The notes under the pieces were generated by a model. That model was not told the DNA's origin. It ran no database searches and saw nothing but the letters and a program-made list of their open reading frames with translations. This document shows, piece by piece, positions 1 to 6,675 of a stretch of 11,108 bases of DNA. The translations under genes and the position numbers were made by a program. The DNA comes from Planctomycetota bacterium (GTDB lineage: Bacteria > Planctomycetota > UBA1135 > GCA-002686595), in NCBI GenBank assembly GCA_004296785.1, contig SCVU01000255.1, forward strand, positions 1 to 11,108. Direction: 5' to 3'. Numbering within the stretch: the first letter of the stretch is position 1; every line of letters begins with the position of its first letter.

Positions 1-1314
1 GCCGCTGGCGAGCGCGACGCGGCCGAGCAGATCGTGCACCGGTTGCCGCGACAGGTAGCCGATCGCGCCGGGCCACGCGGACAGGATGCTCGTGCCGGGC
101 GGCACGCGATCGCGCAGATACAGGCCGATCGCGCGCAGCTGGCGCGTCTCGGCGAGCTCGACCTCCAGGCCGCGGCGCGCGAGCATCCGCTTCCACGCCG
201 CTTCGACCGGCGCGCTCGGCCGCACCCAGCGCAGGAACGCGTCGCGCGTCGAGAGCAGCGCGATGTCGCCCGGCAGCTTGCTCGGCAGCGCGGTCCAAGT
301 CGCGCACACGGCGAGCAGCGTCCACAACGCGATCTCGAGCCAGCGCTTCTCGCGGTCGACGATGCCCTGCAGGCCCTCTTGGATCGACAGGCACAACAGC
401 GGCAGCATCGGCACGAGCGCGATGCCGAACGGGCGGTGGCTGCCGCCCTGCGCGGTCACGAGCAGCAGTCCGAGCAGCGCGAGCAGCAGCGCCTCCAGAC
501 CCGTGCGCGTCACGCGGCCGGTCGCGCACAGTCCGAGCGGCACGAGCGCGAGCACGCACAGCCCCGACAGCCGCGCGTGGTCGAGCAGGTAGTGCGCGCC
601 GAGGCTCCAGCGCGCGCGGTCGTACTCGAACAGCGCGGCGAGCTCCGGCGAGAGCCAGCCCGCGCCGGCGTCGCGCCGCGCGATCCCGAGCAGCGCCGCG
701 ACGACCGCCGGGATCCCGAAGGCGAGGAACCAGCGCAGGCGCGGCGCGCTGCCGCGCAGGCGCGTGAGCTCCAGCGCGACGAGCATCAGCAGGTACAGCA
801 CCGCTTCGTCGCGCAGGCACGCGGCGAATCCCAGCGCGATCCCGAGCGCGAGGCTCCAGCGGCGCTGGAAGCACAGGAACGCGAGCGTGACCGCGAACGC
901 GTACGCGGTCGTCGCGGTCCCGTCGCCGCAGGTCGCGGCCAGCGCGCCGTTCAACACGAGCAGCACCGGCGCGATCAATCCGGCCAGCCGGTTCGCGCTG
1001 AACGCGGCGAGCGCCGTCACGCACGCGAGTCCGAACAACAGCGACAGCGCCTGCGACGCGGCGAGCGGCGAGAACCCGCGCGCGGCCGCCCACTGCGAGG
1101 GCCAGCGCCACGGCAGCGCGAGGCTCATCTCCGGTCGCGCGCCGGCGGGATCGAAGTGCGCATCGCCCTCGAGTGCCGCGTTGCGGCCGATCCGATACGC
1201 GACGTGCGCTTCGTCGCACGGCGGACCGAAGCCGCCCTCCGGATCGTGATAGATCGCCAACACGTGCGCGAGCAGGAGCGCCAGCGTCAGCAGCAGGGCA
1301 GTCGACCGGTTCAT
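1..1314 (-). CDS. GT-C fold integral membrane glycosyltransferase (GT39/GT83-like), 3' end outside window
   Basis: The frame is open from ATG at 1314 to the left edge of the window, giving 438 residues with no stop, so the gene continues beyond base 1. The product is strongly hydrophobic: an N-terminal helix at about residues 5-21, then about nine more hydrophobic segments between residues 84 and 341, and a soluble C-terminal part. After the first helix comes an Asp-Glu pair (D34-E35, context PPCDEAHVAYRIGRNAALEGD), placed as in the first external loop of PMT/ArnT-like GT-C enzymes, where an acidic residue is needed for catalysis. The tail reads YLRDRVPPGTSILSAWPGAIGYL, typical of the region after the membrane domain in this superfamily. 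Such enzymes move a sugar from a polyprenyl-phosphate donor onto lipid, glycan or protein outside the cytoplasmic membrane. Acceptor and donor cannot be told. It diverges from the gene at 1437. The fold class is fairly sure; the specific function is unknown. Confidence 0.75.
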   Translation of the reverse strand, partial: MNRSTALLLTLALLLAHVLAIYHDPEGGFGPPCDEAHVAYRIGRNAALEGDAHFDPAGARPEMSLALPWRWPSQWAAARGFSPLAASQALSLLFGLACVTALAAFSANRLAGLIAPVLLVLNGALAATCGDGTATTAYAFAVTLAFLCFQRRWSLALGIALGFAACLRDEAVLYLLMLVALELTRLRGSAPRLRWFLAFGIPAVVAALLGIARRDAGAGWLSPELAALFEYDRARWSLGAHYLLDHARLSGLCVLALVPLGLCATGRVTRTGLEALLLALLGLLLVTAQGGSHRPFGIALVPMLPLLCLSIQEGLQGIVDREKRWLEIALWTLLAVCATWTALPSKLPGDIALLSTRDAFLRWVRPSAPVEAAWKRMLARRGLEVELAETRQLRAIGLYLRDRVPPGTSILSAWPGAIGYLSRQPVHDLLGRVALASG

Positions 1315-1341
1315 TCCGACGCGGCCCAAGGTAGCAGTGCA

Positions 1342-1355
1342 TCCGCCGCGGCGGA
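1342..1355. promoter_or_regulatory. Perfect 14-bp palindrome in the divergent intergenic region
   Basis: TCCGCCGCGGCGGA is its own reverse complement. It lies in the 122-base gap (1315-1436) between two divergent genes, 28 bases upstream of the ATG of the membrane glycosyltransferase. On the minus strand a weak -10-like TACCTT lies between it and that ATG, with no good -35 at the right distance. This is where a dimeric repressor could act on either gene. Short GC palindromes are common at this base composition, so the regulatory role is only inferred. The rest of the gap shows two purine-rich GGGAGG runs (about 1408-1413 and 1428-1433) and no other clear structure. Confidence 0.3.
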
Positions 1356-1436
1356 ATCGCTACGCTATCGGCGAAGCGTGAGAGTGGATCCGATCGAGCG
1401 CGAAACGGGAGGCGAATCGCGGCCGACGGGAGGCGT

Positions 1437-2117
1437 GTGTCGCACGTGATGCGCCGCGCGTCGCCGTCGGGTCCGGGCGCGCGCAGCGCGCGTGATTTCG
1501 AGCGCGAACGCGCCGATCTGCTGGCGGCGTGGATGCCGGCGCTGCTGCACCGGCTCAACAACGCGTCGAGCGTCGTGCACGGGATGGCCGAGCTCTTGAA
1601 GGGCGGCGCGGCGAGCGGCGCGCGCGCGCAGCACGTCGAGCTGTTGTGCGAGCAGTCGCGCGCCGTCGCCGACGTGCTGCGCCTGCTCGGCGGCATCGCG
1701 CTGCCGCGCGGCGAGGCGCGCGCCGCCGTCGACTTGCACGACTTGCTGCGCGAACCGCTCGAGCTGCTCGACCACTTGCACAAGGCGCAGTTGTCCGCCG
1801 CGCTCGCCGCGCGCCGCGGGGTGACGGTCGTGCGCGCGCGGCCGGACGAGCTGCGCCTGCTGTTGTGCCGCCTGCTGGACGCTGCGACGCCCGGGCTGTG
1901 GACGCTGCGCGGCAAGCAGGATCCCGAGCTCGCGCTGCGCGTCGCCGGCGACCGCTCGAGCGTGCGGCTCGCGCTCGCGTGTCGCGAGGCCGACGGAATC
2001 GAGGCGCTCGCCGACCACGCCGCCGCGCTGGGCGCACGCCTGCGCACGCGCCGCTTCCGCGGCCGCACTTGCGCGCGCCTGGAGTGGTCCGGAGTCGACG
2101 CACAGGCCCCCGCGTAG
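1437..2117 (+). CDS. Degenerate histidine kinase / histidine phosphotransferase-like protein
   Basis: This frame encodes 226 residues. Residues 28-54 form an amphipathic helix with an H-box-like motif (LLHRLNNASSVVHGMAELL; H38, N41, N42), as in histidine kinase dimerisation domains. A second helix follows at about 66-87, giving a helical-hairpin layout. Residues 136-150 (RPDELRLLLCRLLDAA) resemble the segment leading into the N-box of an ATP-binding domain, but the usual Asn is replaced and I see no glycine-rich G1 or G2 box. The protein has no sensor domain, membrane segment or receiver domain. Length and layout recall ChpT-type phosphotransferases, which keep a DHp and a vestigial ATPase domain. 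Catalytic kinase activity is unlikely. The start is uncertain: GTG 1437, GTG 1446 and ATG 1449 are in frame, and the best purine run (1428-1433) is 3, 12 or 15 bases away. No cognate response regulator is nearby. Confidence 0.6.
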   Translation: MSHVMRRASPSGPGARSARDFERERADLLAAWMPALLHRLNNASSVVHGMAELLKGGAASGARAQHVELLCEQSRAVADVLRLLGGIALPRGEARAAVDLHDLLREPLELLDHLHKAQLSAALAARRGVTVVRARPDELRLLLCRLLDAATPGLWTLRGKQDPELALRVAGDRSSVRLALACREADGIEALADHAAALGARLRTRRFRGRTCARLEWSGVDAQAPA

Positions 2118-2130
2118 CGCGCCGGGCGCC

Positions 2131-2159
2131 TTGGTTCGCCGCGCCGGCAGGCGTACCCT
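2131..2159 (+). promoter_or_regulatory. Candidate sigma-70-type promoter for the wecE-like gene
   Basis: A TTGGTT hexamer (2131-2136) and a TACCCT hexamer (2154-2159) are separated by exactly 17 bases, in the 65-base gap between the stop of the histidine kinase-like gene and the aminotransferase ATG at 2183. Each hexamer matches its consensus at only three of six positions. Transcription would start near 2166, leaving a short leader that carries the ribosome-binding purines CGAGGTGGG (2171-2179). TACCCTAT is one of the few less GC-rich spots here, which gives slight support. Confidence 0.35.
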
Positions 2160-2182
2160 ATGGGGCCCGCCGAGGTGGGTGC

Positions 2183-3403
2183 ATGACGACGTCCCAGCCC
2201 GCTGCCGACCCCGCGACCCTCCCCAGTTCGGCCGCCCCGGCCGCGATCACGGCCCCGGCCCACGCGCGCGAGATCCCGTTCTCGCGACCGTCGCTGAGCG
2301 CGCTCGAGACGCGCGCCGTGGCGACGGCGCTGCGGACCGCGCGCATCGGCGGCAACGGCCCGATCTGCAAGCGCGTGCAGCAGAAGATCGCGAGCCAGCT
2401 CGGCGTCCGGCACGCGCTGCTCGCCCCGAACGCGACGCAGGCGATGGAGATGGGACTGCTCGCGCTGGGCATCGGACCGGGCGACGAGGTCCTGATGCCG
2501 TCGTTCGCCTTCGTCAGTCAGGCCAACGCGATCCTGCAGCGCGGCGCGACGCCGGTGTTCTGCGAGATCGATCCGGCGACGATGAACATGGATGCGGCCG
2601 ACGCGGCGAAGCGCGTGGGGCCGCGCACGAAGCTCGTGATGCCGGTCCACTACGGCGGCGTGCCGGCGGATCTCGATGCGCTCGGCAAGCTCGCGGCCGA
2701 CCACAAGCTCGCGCTGTACGAGGACGCCGCGCAGGCCTTCGGCTCGACCTGGAACGGCAAGCCGGTCGGCGCGATCGGTCGCGCGGGCTGCGTGTCGTTC
2801 CACGAGACGAAGAACGTGACCTCGGGCGAGGGCGGCGCGCTGCTGACGAACGACGACGAGTTCGCGCGGCGCTGCGAGCTGATCCAGGAGAAGGGCACCA
2901 ACCGCGCGGCGTTCCTGCGCGGCGAGGTCGACAAGTACACGTGGGTCAGCCCGGGCGGCTCGTACGTGATGAGCGACCTGCTCGCGGCGCTGCTCGAAGT
3001 GCAGGTGCAGCGCGCGGCCGCGCTGCAGAAGTCGCGCTTCTCGCTGTGGCAGACCTACTACACGGGTCTGGCCGACCTCGAGCAGAAGGGCTTCCTCAAG
3101 CGGCCCGTCGTGCCGGCGCAGGCGAAGCACAACGCGCACACGTTCTGGTTCCGCACGTCGACGCCGCAGCAGCAGCGCAAGCTGCTCGCGCACCTCAACG
3201 GCGTCGGCATCCAGGCGCGCTTCCACTTCCAGCCGCTGCACGCGTCGCCGTACGCGCGGCAGACGCTGAAGCTCGCGCAGAGCTTGCCCATCACCGAGCG
3301 CGAGGCCGATTGCCTGGTGCGCTTGCCGCTGCACGCGCAGGTGCGCAAGCGCGACGCGCAGTGGGTCGTCGAGGAAACGCGCAAGGCGCTCGCCTCGGCC
3401 TGA
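2183..3403 (+). CDS. wecE: DegT/DnrJ/EryC1-family PLP sugar aminotransferase, WecE/RffA-like
   Basis: The 406-residue product closely follows enterobacterial WecE (RffA), dTDP-4-amino-4,6-dideoxy-D-galactose transaminase, which converts dTDP-4-keto-6-deoxyglucose to dTDP-Fuc4N with glutamate and PLP. Diagnostic stretches are EIPFSRPSL, LMPSFAFVSQANAILQRGA, VMPVHYGGV, YEDAAQAFGS (D181, Q184), the PLP-lysine motif SFHETKN (K210), EKGTNRAAFLRGEVDKYTW and SYVMSDLLAA. The stretch from SFHETKN through MSDL is nearly colinear with the E. coli enzyme, which points to WecE rather than to DegT relatives such as ArnB or RfbE. About 30 Ala/Pro-rich residues precede the conserved core, more than in E. coli; ATG 2183 is still chosen because GAGG lies 7 bases upstream. 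The DMT transporter starts 16 bases after the stop, so the two are probably cotranscribed. No rmlA or rmlB gene is in the window to supply the nucleotide sugar. Family assignment is firm; the exact sugar is inferred. Confidence 0.88.
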   Translation: MTTSQPAADPATLPSSAAPAAITAPAHAREIPFSRPSLSALETRAVATALRTARIGGNGPICKRVQQKIASQLGVRHALLAPNATQAMEMGLLALGIGPGDEVLMPSFAFVSQANAILQRGATPVFCEIDPATMNMDAADAAKRVGPRTKLVMPVHYGGVPADLDALGKLAADHKLALYEDAAQAFGSTWNGKPVGAIGRAGCVSFHETKNVTSGEGGALLTNDDEFARRCELIQEKGTNRAAFLRGEVDKYTWVSPGGSYVMSDLLAALLEVQVQRAAALQKSRFSLWQTYYTGLADLEQKGFLKRPVVPAQAKHNAHTFWFRTSTPQQQRKLLAHLNGVGIQARFHFQPLHASPYARQTLKLAQSLPITEREADCLVRLPLHAQVRKRDAQWVVEETRKALASA

Positions 3404-3419
3404 CCGCGCGCCGTCGAAC

Positions 3420-4307
3420 GTGGGCGCCGCGCGCATCGGCTACGTCTGGGCGCTCGCGTCGGCCGTCTCGTTCGGCCTGATGAGCTGGCTCGTGCACGCG
3501 GCGCACGAGCTGCCGCCGCTGTGGATCGCGCTCGCGCGCGGGCTGGTCGGCCTCGCGATCCTGACGCCGCTCGTCGGCCGCCGGCTCGCCGCGGTGTTCG
3601 CGCCGAACAGCGGTTTCCTGTGGCTGCGCGCGGTCGCCGGCGCGCTGTCGATCCTGTGCTACTACTGGAACCTGCAGCGCACGAGCGTCGGCACCGCCAA
3701 GGCGCTGCAGGATCTCGCGCCGGTGATCGTGGCCGCGTTCTCGGTGCTCGTGCTGCGCGAGAACCTGCGCGGCCGCACCGGTCTCGGCATTGCGCTCGCG
3801 ATCGCCGGAGCGCTCGCGATCGGACTGCGCGGCGCGACGCCGCCGTCCGGTGTCGTCGTCGCAGTCGGCATCGTCGGCGCGTTCGCGGCGGCGACCGCGT
3901 TCCTGTCGTTGCGCGAGGCGGCGAGCGAGCACAGCCCCGAAGTCATCGTGTGGATGCTGTGCGCGTCGTCGTGTCTGACCTCCGCCGTGCTGATCGCGAG
4001 CGGGGCGATCATCGAACAGCCGATGCCGTGGGGGGCGCTCGGCGTGCGCGAAGTCGCGCTGTTCGCGGGCGTCGCACTGACCGGGCTGTGCGGGCAGTTG
4101 TGGATGACGCGCGCGTACCAGCACTTGTCGGCGAGCGTCGCGAGCGCGCTCGGACTGACGGCGCTGTTGTGGGGCGTGCTGTTCGAGATCGCGTTCTCGC
4201 GCGCGCGGCCGTCGGTCGGCGATTGGTGCGGCTACGCGCTGATCGTCGCCGGCGCGGTCGCGCTGCGGCGCGCATCCGCGCGCGGGTCGCCGGACGACGA
4301 GGTCTGA
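3420..4307 (+). CDS. EamA/DMT-superfamily membrane transporter
   Basis: The 295-residue protein has about ten hydrophobic segments in two five-helix halves, the usual layout of a full-length EamA (DUF6) drug/metabolite transporter. The first helix begins at residue 5 (IGYVWALASAVSFGLMSWLV), with the family's typical small residues. The end of the first half carries the characteristic LQDLAPVIVAAFSVLVLRENLRGRTGLGIALAIAGALAIG pattern (here residues about 95-134), and the second half repeats it in weaker form before a short charged tail. GTG 3420 is the only upstream start in frame; no clear Shine-Dalgarno precedes it, which would fit translation coupled to the aminotransferase ending at 3403. 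The family exports or imports metabolites, and some members flip lipid-linked sugars, so with an amino-sugar enzyme next door a sugar-linked substrate is possible but unproved. Its stop lies three bases from the stop of the converging CBS gene. Confidence 0.85.
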   Translation: MGAARIGYVWALASAVSFGLMSWLVHAAHELPPLWIALARGLVGLAILTPLVGRRLAAVFAPNSGFLWLRAVAGALSILCYYWNLQRTSVGTAKALQDLAPVIVAAFSVLVLRENLRGRTGLGIALAIAGALAIGLRGATPPSGVVVAVGIVGAFAAATAFLSLREAASEHSPEVIVWMLCASSCLTSAVLIASGAIIEQPMPWGALGVREVALFAGVALTGLCGQLWMTRAYQHLSASVASALGLTALLWGVLFEIAFSRARPSVGDWCGYALIVAGAVALRRASARGSPDDEV

Positions 4308-4310
4308 CCG

Positions 4311-4868
4311 CTACTTCGACGTCTTCGGCGCGCCCGGTTTCTTCATCGGCCGCACCGACACGCTGACGTCGCCCGGCTTCGGTTTCGCCAGCGCTGGCGC
4401 GACCGCGTCGACGTCGCGCGCGCGGCGCGGCTGCGACACCGCGGCGATCACCGACAACAGCTCGTCGTCGTCGAACCCGCTCGCCGTGCCGCGCGGCCAC
4501 AGCCGCTGCGACAGATCGGAGATCGACAGCATGCCGACCAGCCTGCCGCGCTCGTCGACGACCGCGAGCCGCCGCACGCGGTGCTCGCGCATCTTGCCCG
4601 CCGCGACCTGGATCGCGTCGTCGGCCCGCACGCTCTGCACCTGGCGCGACATGCACGCGGCGACGGTGAGCTCGGCGAGCCCGCGCCCCTGCGTGTATGC
4701 CGCCATCGCGATGTCGCGGTCGGTGACGATGCCGATCACGCGCCGCTCGCCGTCGACGACCGGCACGCAGCCGATGTCGTGCTCCCACAACAGTTGTGCG
4801 GCGCGGTTGAGCGTGTCGACGCTCGTGCACGCGTGGACGGAGCGGGTCATCAGATTGGAAACGCGCAT
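4311..4868 (-). CDS. Two-CBS-domain (Bateman module) protein
   Basis: The 185-residue product consists of two tandem CBS domains, about residues 8-57 and 71-125, each ending in the typical strand-turn-helix: VPVVDGERRVIGIVTDRDIA and LAVVDERGRLVGMLSISDLS. The opening MRVSNLMTRSVHACTS is the standard start of stand-alone CBS proteins. Paired CBS domains usually bind adenine nucleotides (AMP, ATP, S-adenosylmethionine or dinucleotides) and report energy state to a partner. No catalytic domain is attached. After residue 130 comes a low-complexity, basic, Pro/Lys-rich tail. ATG 4868 is preceded by a strong AAGGAG, so the longer reading frame upstream is not used. The gene follows dapD by 98 bases on the same strand; it could be the last operon gene or have its own promoter. 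The partner and role are unknown. Confidence 0.88.
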   Translation of the reverse strand: MRVSNLMTRSVHACTSVDTLNRAAQLLWEHDIGCVPVVDGERRVIGIVTDRDIAMAAYTQGRGLAELTVAACMSRQVQSVRADDAIQVAAGKMREHRVRRLAVVDERGRLVGMLSISDLSQRLWPRGTASGFDDDELLSVIAAVSQPRRARDVDAVAPALAKPKPGDVSVSVRPMKKPGAPKTSK

Positions 4869-4873
4869 GGGGT

Positions 4874-4879
4874 CTCCTT
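4874..4879 (-). promoter_or_regulatory. Shine-Dalgarno AAGGAG fixing the CBS protein start
   Basis: On the minus strand AAGGAG sits five bases before ATG 4868. It is the best ribosome-binding site in the window and decides against the longer in-frame extension back to about 5036, which would overlap the end of dapD. Confidence 0.7.
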
Positions 4880-4909
4880 CGGCGAGCCGCGCGGTCGGGA
4901 CGCGGCTGT

Positions 4910-4942
4910 CGCGCAACCCGAGTCTAGCCGTCGGTTGTCGCG
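4910..4942 (-). repeat. Imperfect hairpin in the dapD-CBS gap
   Basis: The 98-base gap (4869-4966) contains CGCGCAACC (4910-4918) facing GGTTG plus CGCG (4933-4942). They form a 9-bp stem with one bulged base and a 14-base loop. The 9-base word TGTCGCGCA also occurs twice as a direct repeat (4907-4915 and 4936-4944). No T run follows on either strand, so it is not a standard intrinsic terminator. On the minus strand a -10-like TAGACT (4921-4926) lies in the loop without a recognisable -35. It may mark the operon's 3' end or a separate start for the CBS gene. Confidence 0.3.
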
Positions 4943-4966
4943 CACGCCTCGCGGCCGGCACGGACG

Positions 4967-5791
4967 CTAGCGCAGCGCGTCTTCCAGCGCCGTCGCCGCG
5001 TCCGTCTTCGCGTCGCGGTACTTGACGATCAGCGCGCACGAAAGCTGCAGGCCGCGCTCGCTCGCGTACGCACCCGGCGCAGGTCGCGAGCCCGGCACGA
5101 CGACCGCGCCCTCGGGGACTTCACGGCGCAGCTCGCGCCCGTTCACGAGGTCGTGGATCGGCGTCGACGCCGCCAGCACGACGCCGGAGGCGAGCACCGC
5201 GCGGCTGCGCACGCACACGCCCTCGTACACGCCGCAGTTGCCGCCGACGAACGCGTCGTCCTCGACGACGACCGGCGTTGCGCCGGCGGGCTCGAGCACG
5301 CCGCCGATCTGCGCGGCGGCCGACACGTGCACGCGCGCGCCGATCTGCGCGCACGAGCCGACGAGCGCGTGGCTGTCGATCATCGTCCCCGCGCCGACGT
5401 ACGCGCCGACGTTGACGTAGGCGGGCGGCATCACGACGACGCCGGCCGCGAGGTGCGCGCCGCGCCGCACGCTCGAGCCGCCGGGCACGAGGCGCACCTT
5501 GTCGGCGAGCGCGAACTCGCGCGCCGGGTACGCGCCCTTGTCGAAGAACGGCGCGGGCCGCGCGTCGATGCGCTCGATCTCCGTGCGGCGGAAGCCGACG
5601 AGGATCGCCTGCTTGACCCAAGCGTTCGCGCGCCACTGGCCGTCGGCGCCGCGCTCGGCCGCGCGCACCGCGCCCGACTCGAGCGCCGCGAGCAGCGCCG
5701 CGTGCGCGTCCGCCCAGCGCGGATCGGCGAGCAGCGCCTCGAGCGGCCGCGTGTAGAAATCCTGCAGCGCGAACGCGGCCATCGGCGTCAT
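4967..5791 (-). CDS. dapD: 2,3,4,5-tetrahydropyridine-2,6-dicarboxylate N-succinyltransferase
   Basis: DapD uses succinyl-CoA to acylate tetrahydrodipicolinate in the succinylase branch of lysine/DAP synthesis. The product is 274 residues, the same length as E. coli DapD. A helical N-terminal domain (about 1-95, with ALESGAVRAAERGADGQWRANAWVKQAIL matching the family) precedes a left-handed beta-helix of hexapeptide repeats. That helix contains MPPAYVNVGAYVGAGTMIDSHALVGSCAQIG and QIGGVLEPAGATPVVVEDDAFVGGNCGVYEGV, the DapD signature. The C-terminal strand-rich segment (VPEGAVVVPGSRPAPG and SCALIVKYRDAKT) is also present. ATG 5791 overlaps the dapA stop in an ATGA, which fixes the start and implies translational coupling. 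It is the last biosynthetic gene of the operon. Its presence shows that this organism uses the acylated route, not the DapL or dehydrogenase shortcut, at least in part. Confidence 0.95.
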   Translation of the reverse strand: MTPMAAFALQDFYTRPLEALLADPRWADAHAALLAALESGAVRAAERGADGQWRANAWVKQAILVGFRRTEIERIDARPAPFFDKGAYPAREFALADKVRLVPGGSSVRRGAHLAAGVVVMPPAYVNVGAYVGAGTMIDSHALVGSCAQIGARVHVSAAAQIGGVLEPAGATPVVVEDDAFVGGNCGVYEGVCVRSRAVLASGVVLAASTPIHDLVNGRELRREVPEGAVVVPGSRPAPGAYASERGLQLSCALIVKYRDAKTDAATALEDALR

Positions 5792-6675
5792 CCGACGAGC
5801 TCGAGCGCGCGCAGCGCCTCGCCGACGCGGCGGCGCGTCGCGTCCTCGGCCGGCAAGAGGGGCAGGCGCGGCAGCGCCGTGCCGAGGCCCAGCAGCTCGA
5901 GCCCGGCCTTCAGCGGGATCGGATTCGACTCGACGAACAGCGCGTCCATCAGCGGCAAGAGGCGCTGGTGCAGCTCGCGCGCGCGGCCGACCTGGCCCTC
6001 GCGCGCGCACACGACGAGTTCCTTGAACAGCGCCGGCGCGACGTTCGCCGCGACCGAGACGAGCCCGCCGCCGCCGACCGCGATCGTCGCGAGCGCGAGG
6101 TTGTCGTCGCCGGCGAGCAAGAGCTTCTCGCGCGGCAGCGCGCGCGCGATCTCGCCGATCTGCGCGAGGTTGCCCGACGATTCCTTGACCGCGACGACCT
6201 GCGGGTTCTGCCACAGCTGCGCGAGCGTCGCCGGCGCGAGGTTCGTGCCGGTGCGGCCGGGCACGTTGTACGCGACGATCGGGAAGCCCGGCGCGGCGTC
6301 GGCGACCGCGCGGAAGTGCGCGACGATGCCGCTCGGCATCGGCTTGTTGTAGTAGGGCGTGACGACCAGCGCGCCGTGCGCGCCGAGCTGCTTCGCGCGC
6401 TTCGTCCACGCCGCCGACTGCGCGGTGTTGTTCGAGCCCGTGCCGACGACGACCGGGCGGCCGCGCGACTCGGCCAGGCACGTCTCGACGAGCGCGTCGC
6501 GCTCGTTGTCGTTGAGCGTCGCCGCCTCGCCGGTCGAACCCAGCGGGATCAGCACGTCGACGCCGCCGGCGACGACGTGGCGCACGAGGTGCTGGAACGC
6601 GCCGAGGTCGACGGCGCCGCTCGCTTGGAACGGCGTCGCGAGCGCGACGCACAGGCCGGAGAAGTCAGTCAGCAT
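5788..6675 (-). CDS. dapA: 4-hydroxy-tetrahydrodipicolinate synthase
   Basis: DapA condenses pyruvate with aspartate semialdehyde, the committed step to DAP and lysine. The 295-residue product is a (beta/alpha)8 barrel of normal length. The visible active site includes GSTGEAATL (T48 region), VTPYYNKP (Y108/Y109), YNVPGRTG (Y136) and the Schiff-base lysine in VAVKESSG (K164). SNPIPLKAGL near the C terminus is the expected late-barrel motif. ATG 6675 is chosen because MLTDFSGLCVALATPF lines up with the family N terminus; it makes the gene overlap the end of dapB by 11 bases, with only a weak purine run upstream. The longer in-frame extension to 6777 runs inside dapB and is Arg/Ser-rich, so it is rejected. 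Its stop overlaps dapD in ATGA. Confidence 0.95.
   Translation of the reverse strand: MLTDFSGLCVALATPFQASGAVDLGAFQHLVRHVVAGGVDVLIPLGSTGEAATLNDNERDALVETCLAESRGRPVVVGTGSNNTAQSAAWTKRAKQLGAHGALVVTPYYNKPMPSGIVAHFRAVADAAPGFPIVAYNVPGRTGTNLAPATLAQLWQNPQVVAVKESSGNLAQIGEIARALPREKLLLAGDDNLALATIAVGGGGLVSVAANVAPALFKELVVCAREGQVGRARELHQRLLPLMDALFVESNPIPLKAGLELLGLGTALPRLPLLPAEDATRRRVGEALRALELVG

Noticed and set aside
34..1449. Long plus-strand open frame opposite the membrane glycosyltransferase
   Set aside because: The translation is Arg/Gln/Glu-rich low complexity with no domain, while the minus strand gives a coherent membrane protein; this is a GC-driven antisense frame.
1529..2182. Upstream extension of the aminotransferase frame
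   Set aside because: It is Arg/Ala-only sequence overlapping the histidine kinase-like gene; homology and the ribosome-binding site begin at ATG 2183.
4910..4942. Intrinsic terminator after dapD
   Set aside because: The stem has a bulge and a large loop, and no U run follows.
4869..5039. Longer CBS protein beginning near 5036
   Set aside because: The extra 57 residues overlap dapD and have no family match; ATG 4868 has AAGGAG at ideal spacing.
5153..6352. Plus-strand open frame opposite dapD and dapA
   Set aside because: It is composition-driven, with no recognisable domain, and antisense to two well-defined enzymes.
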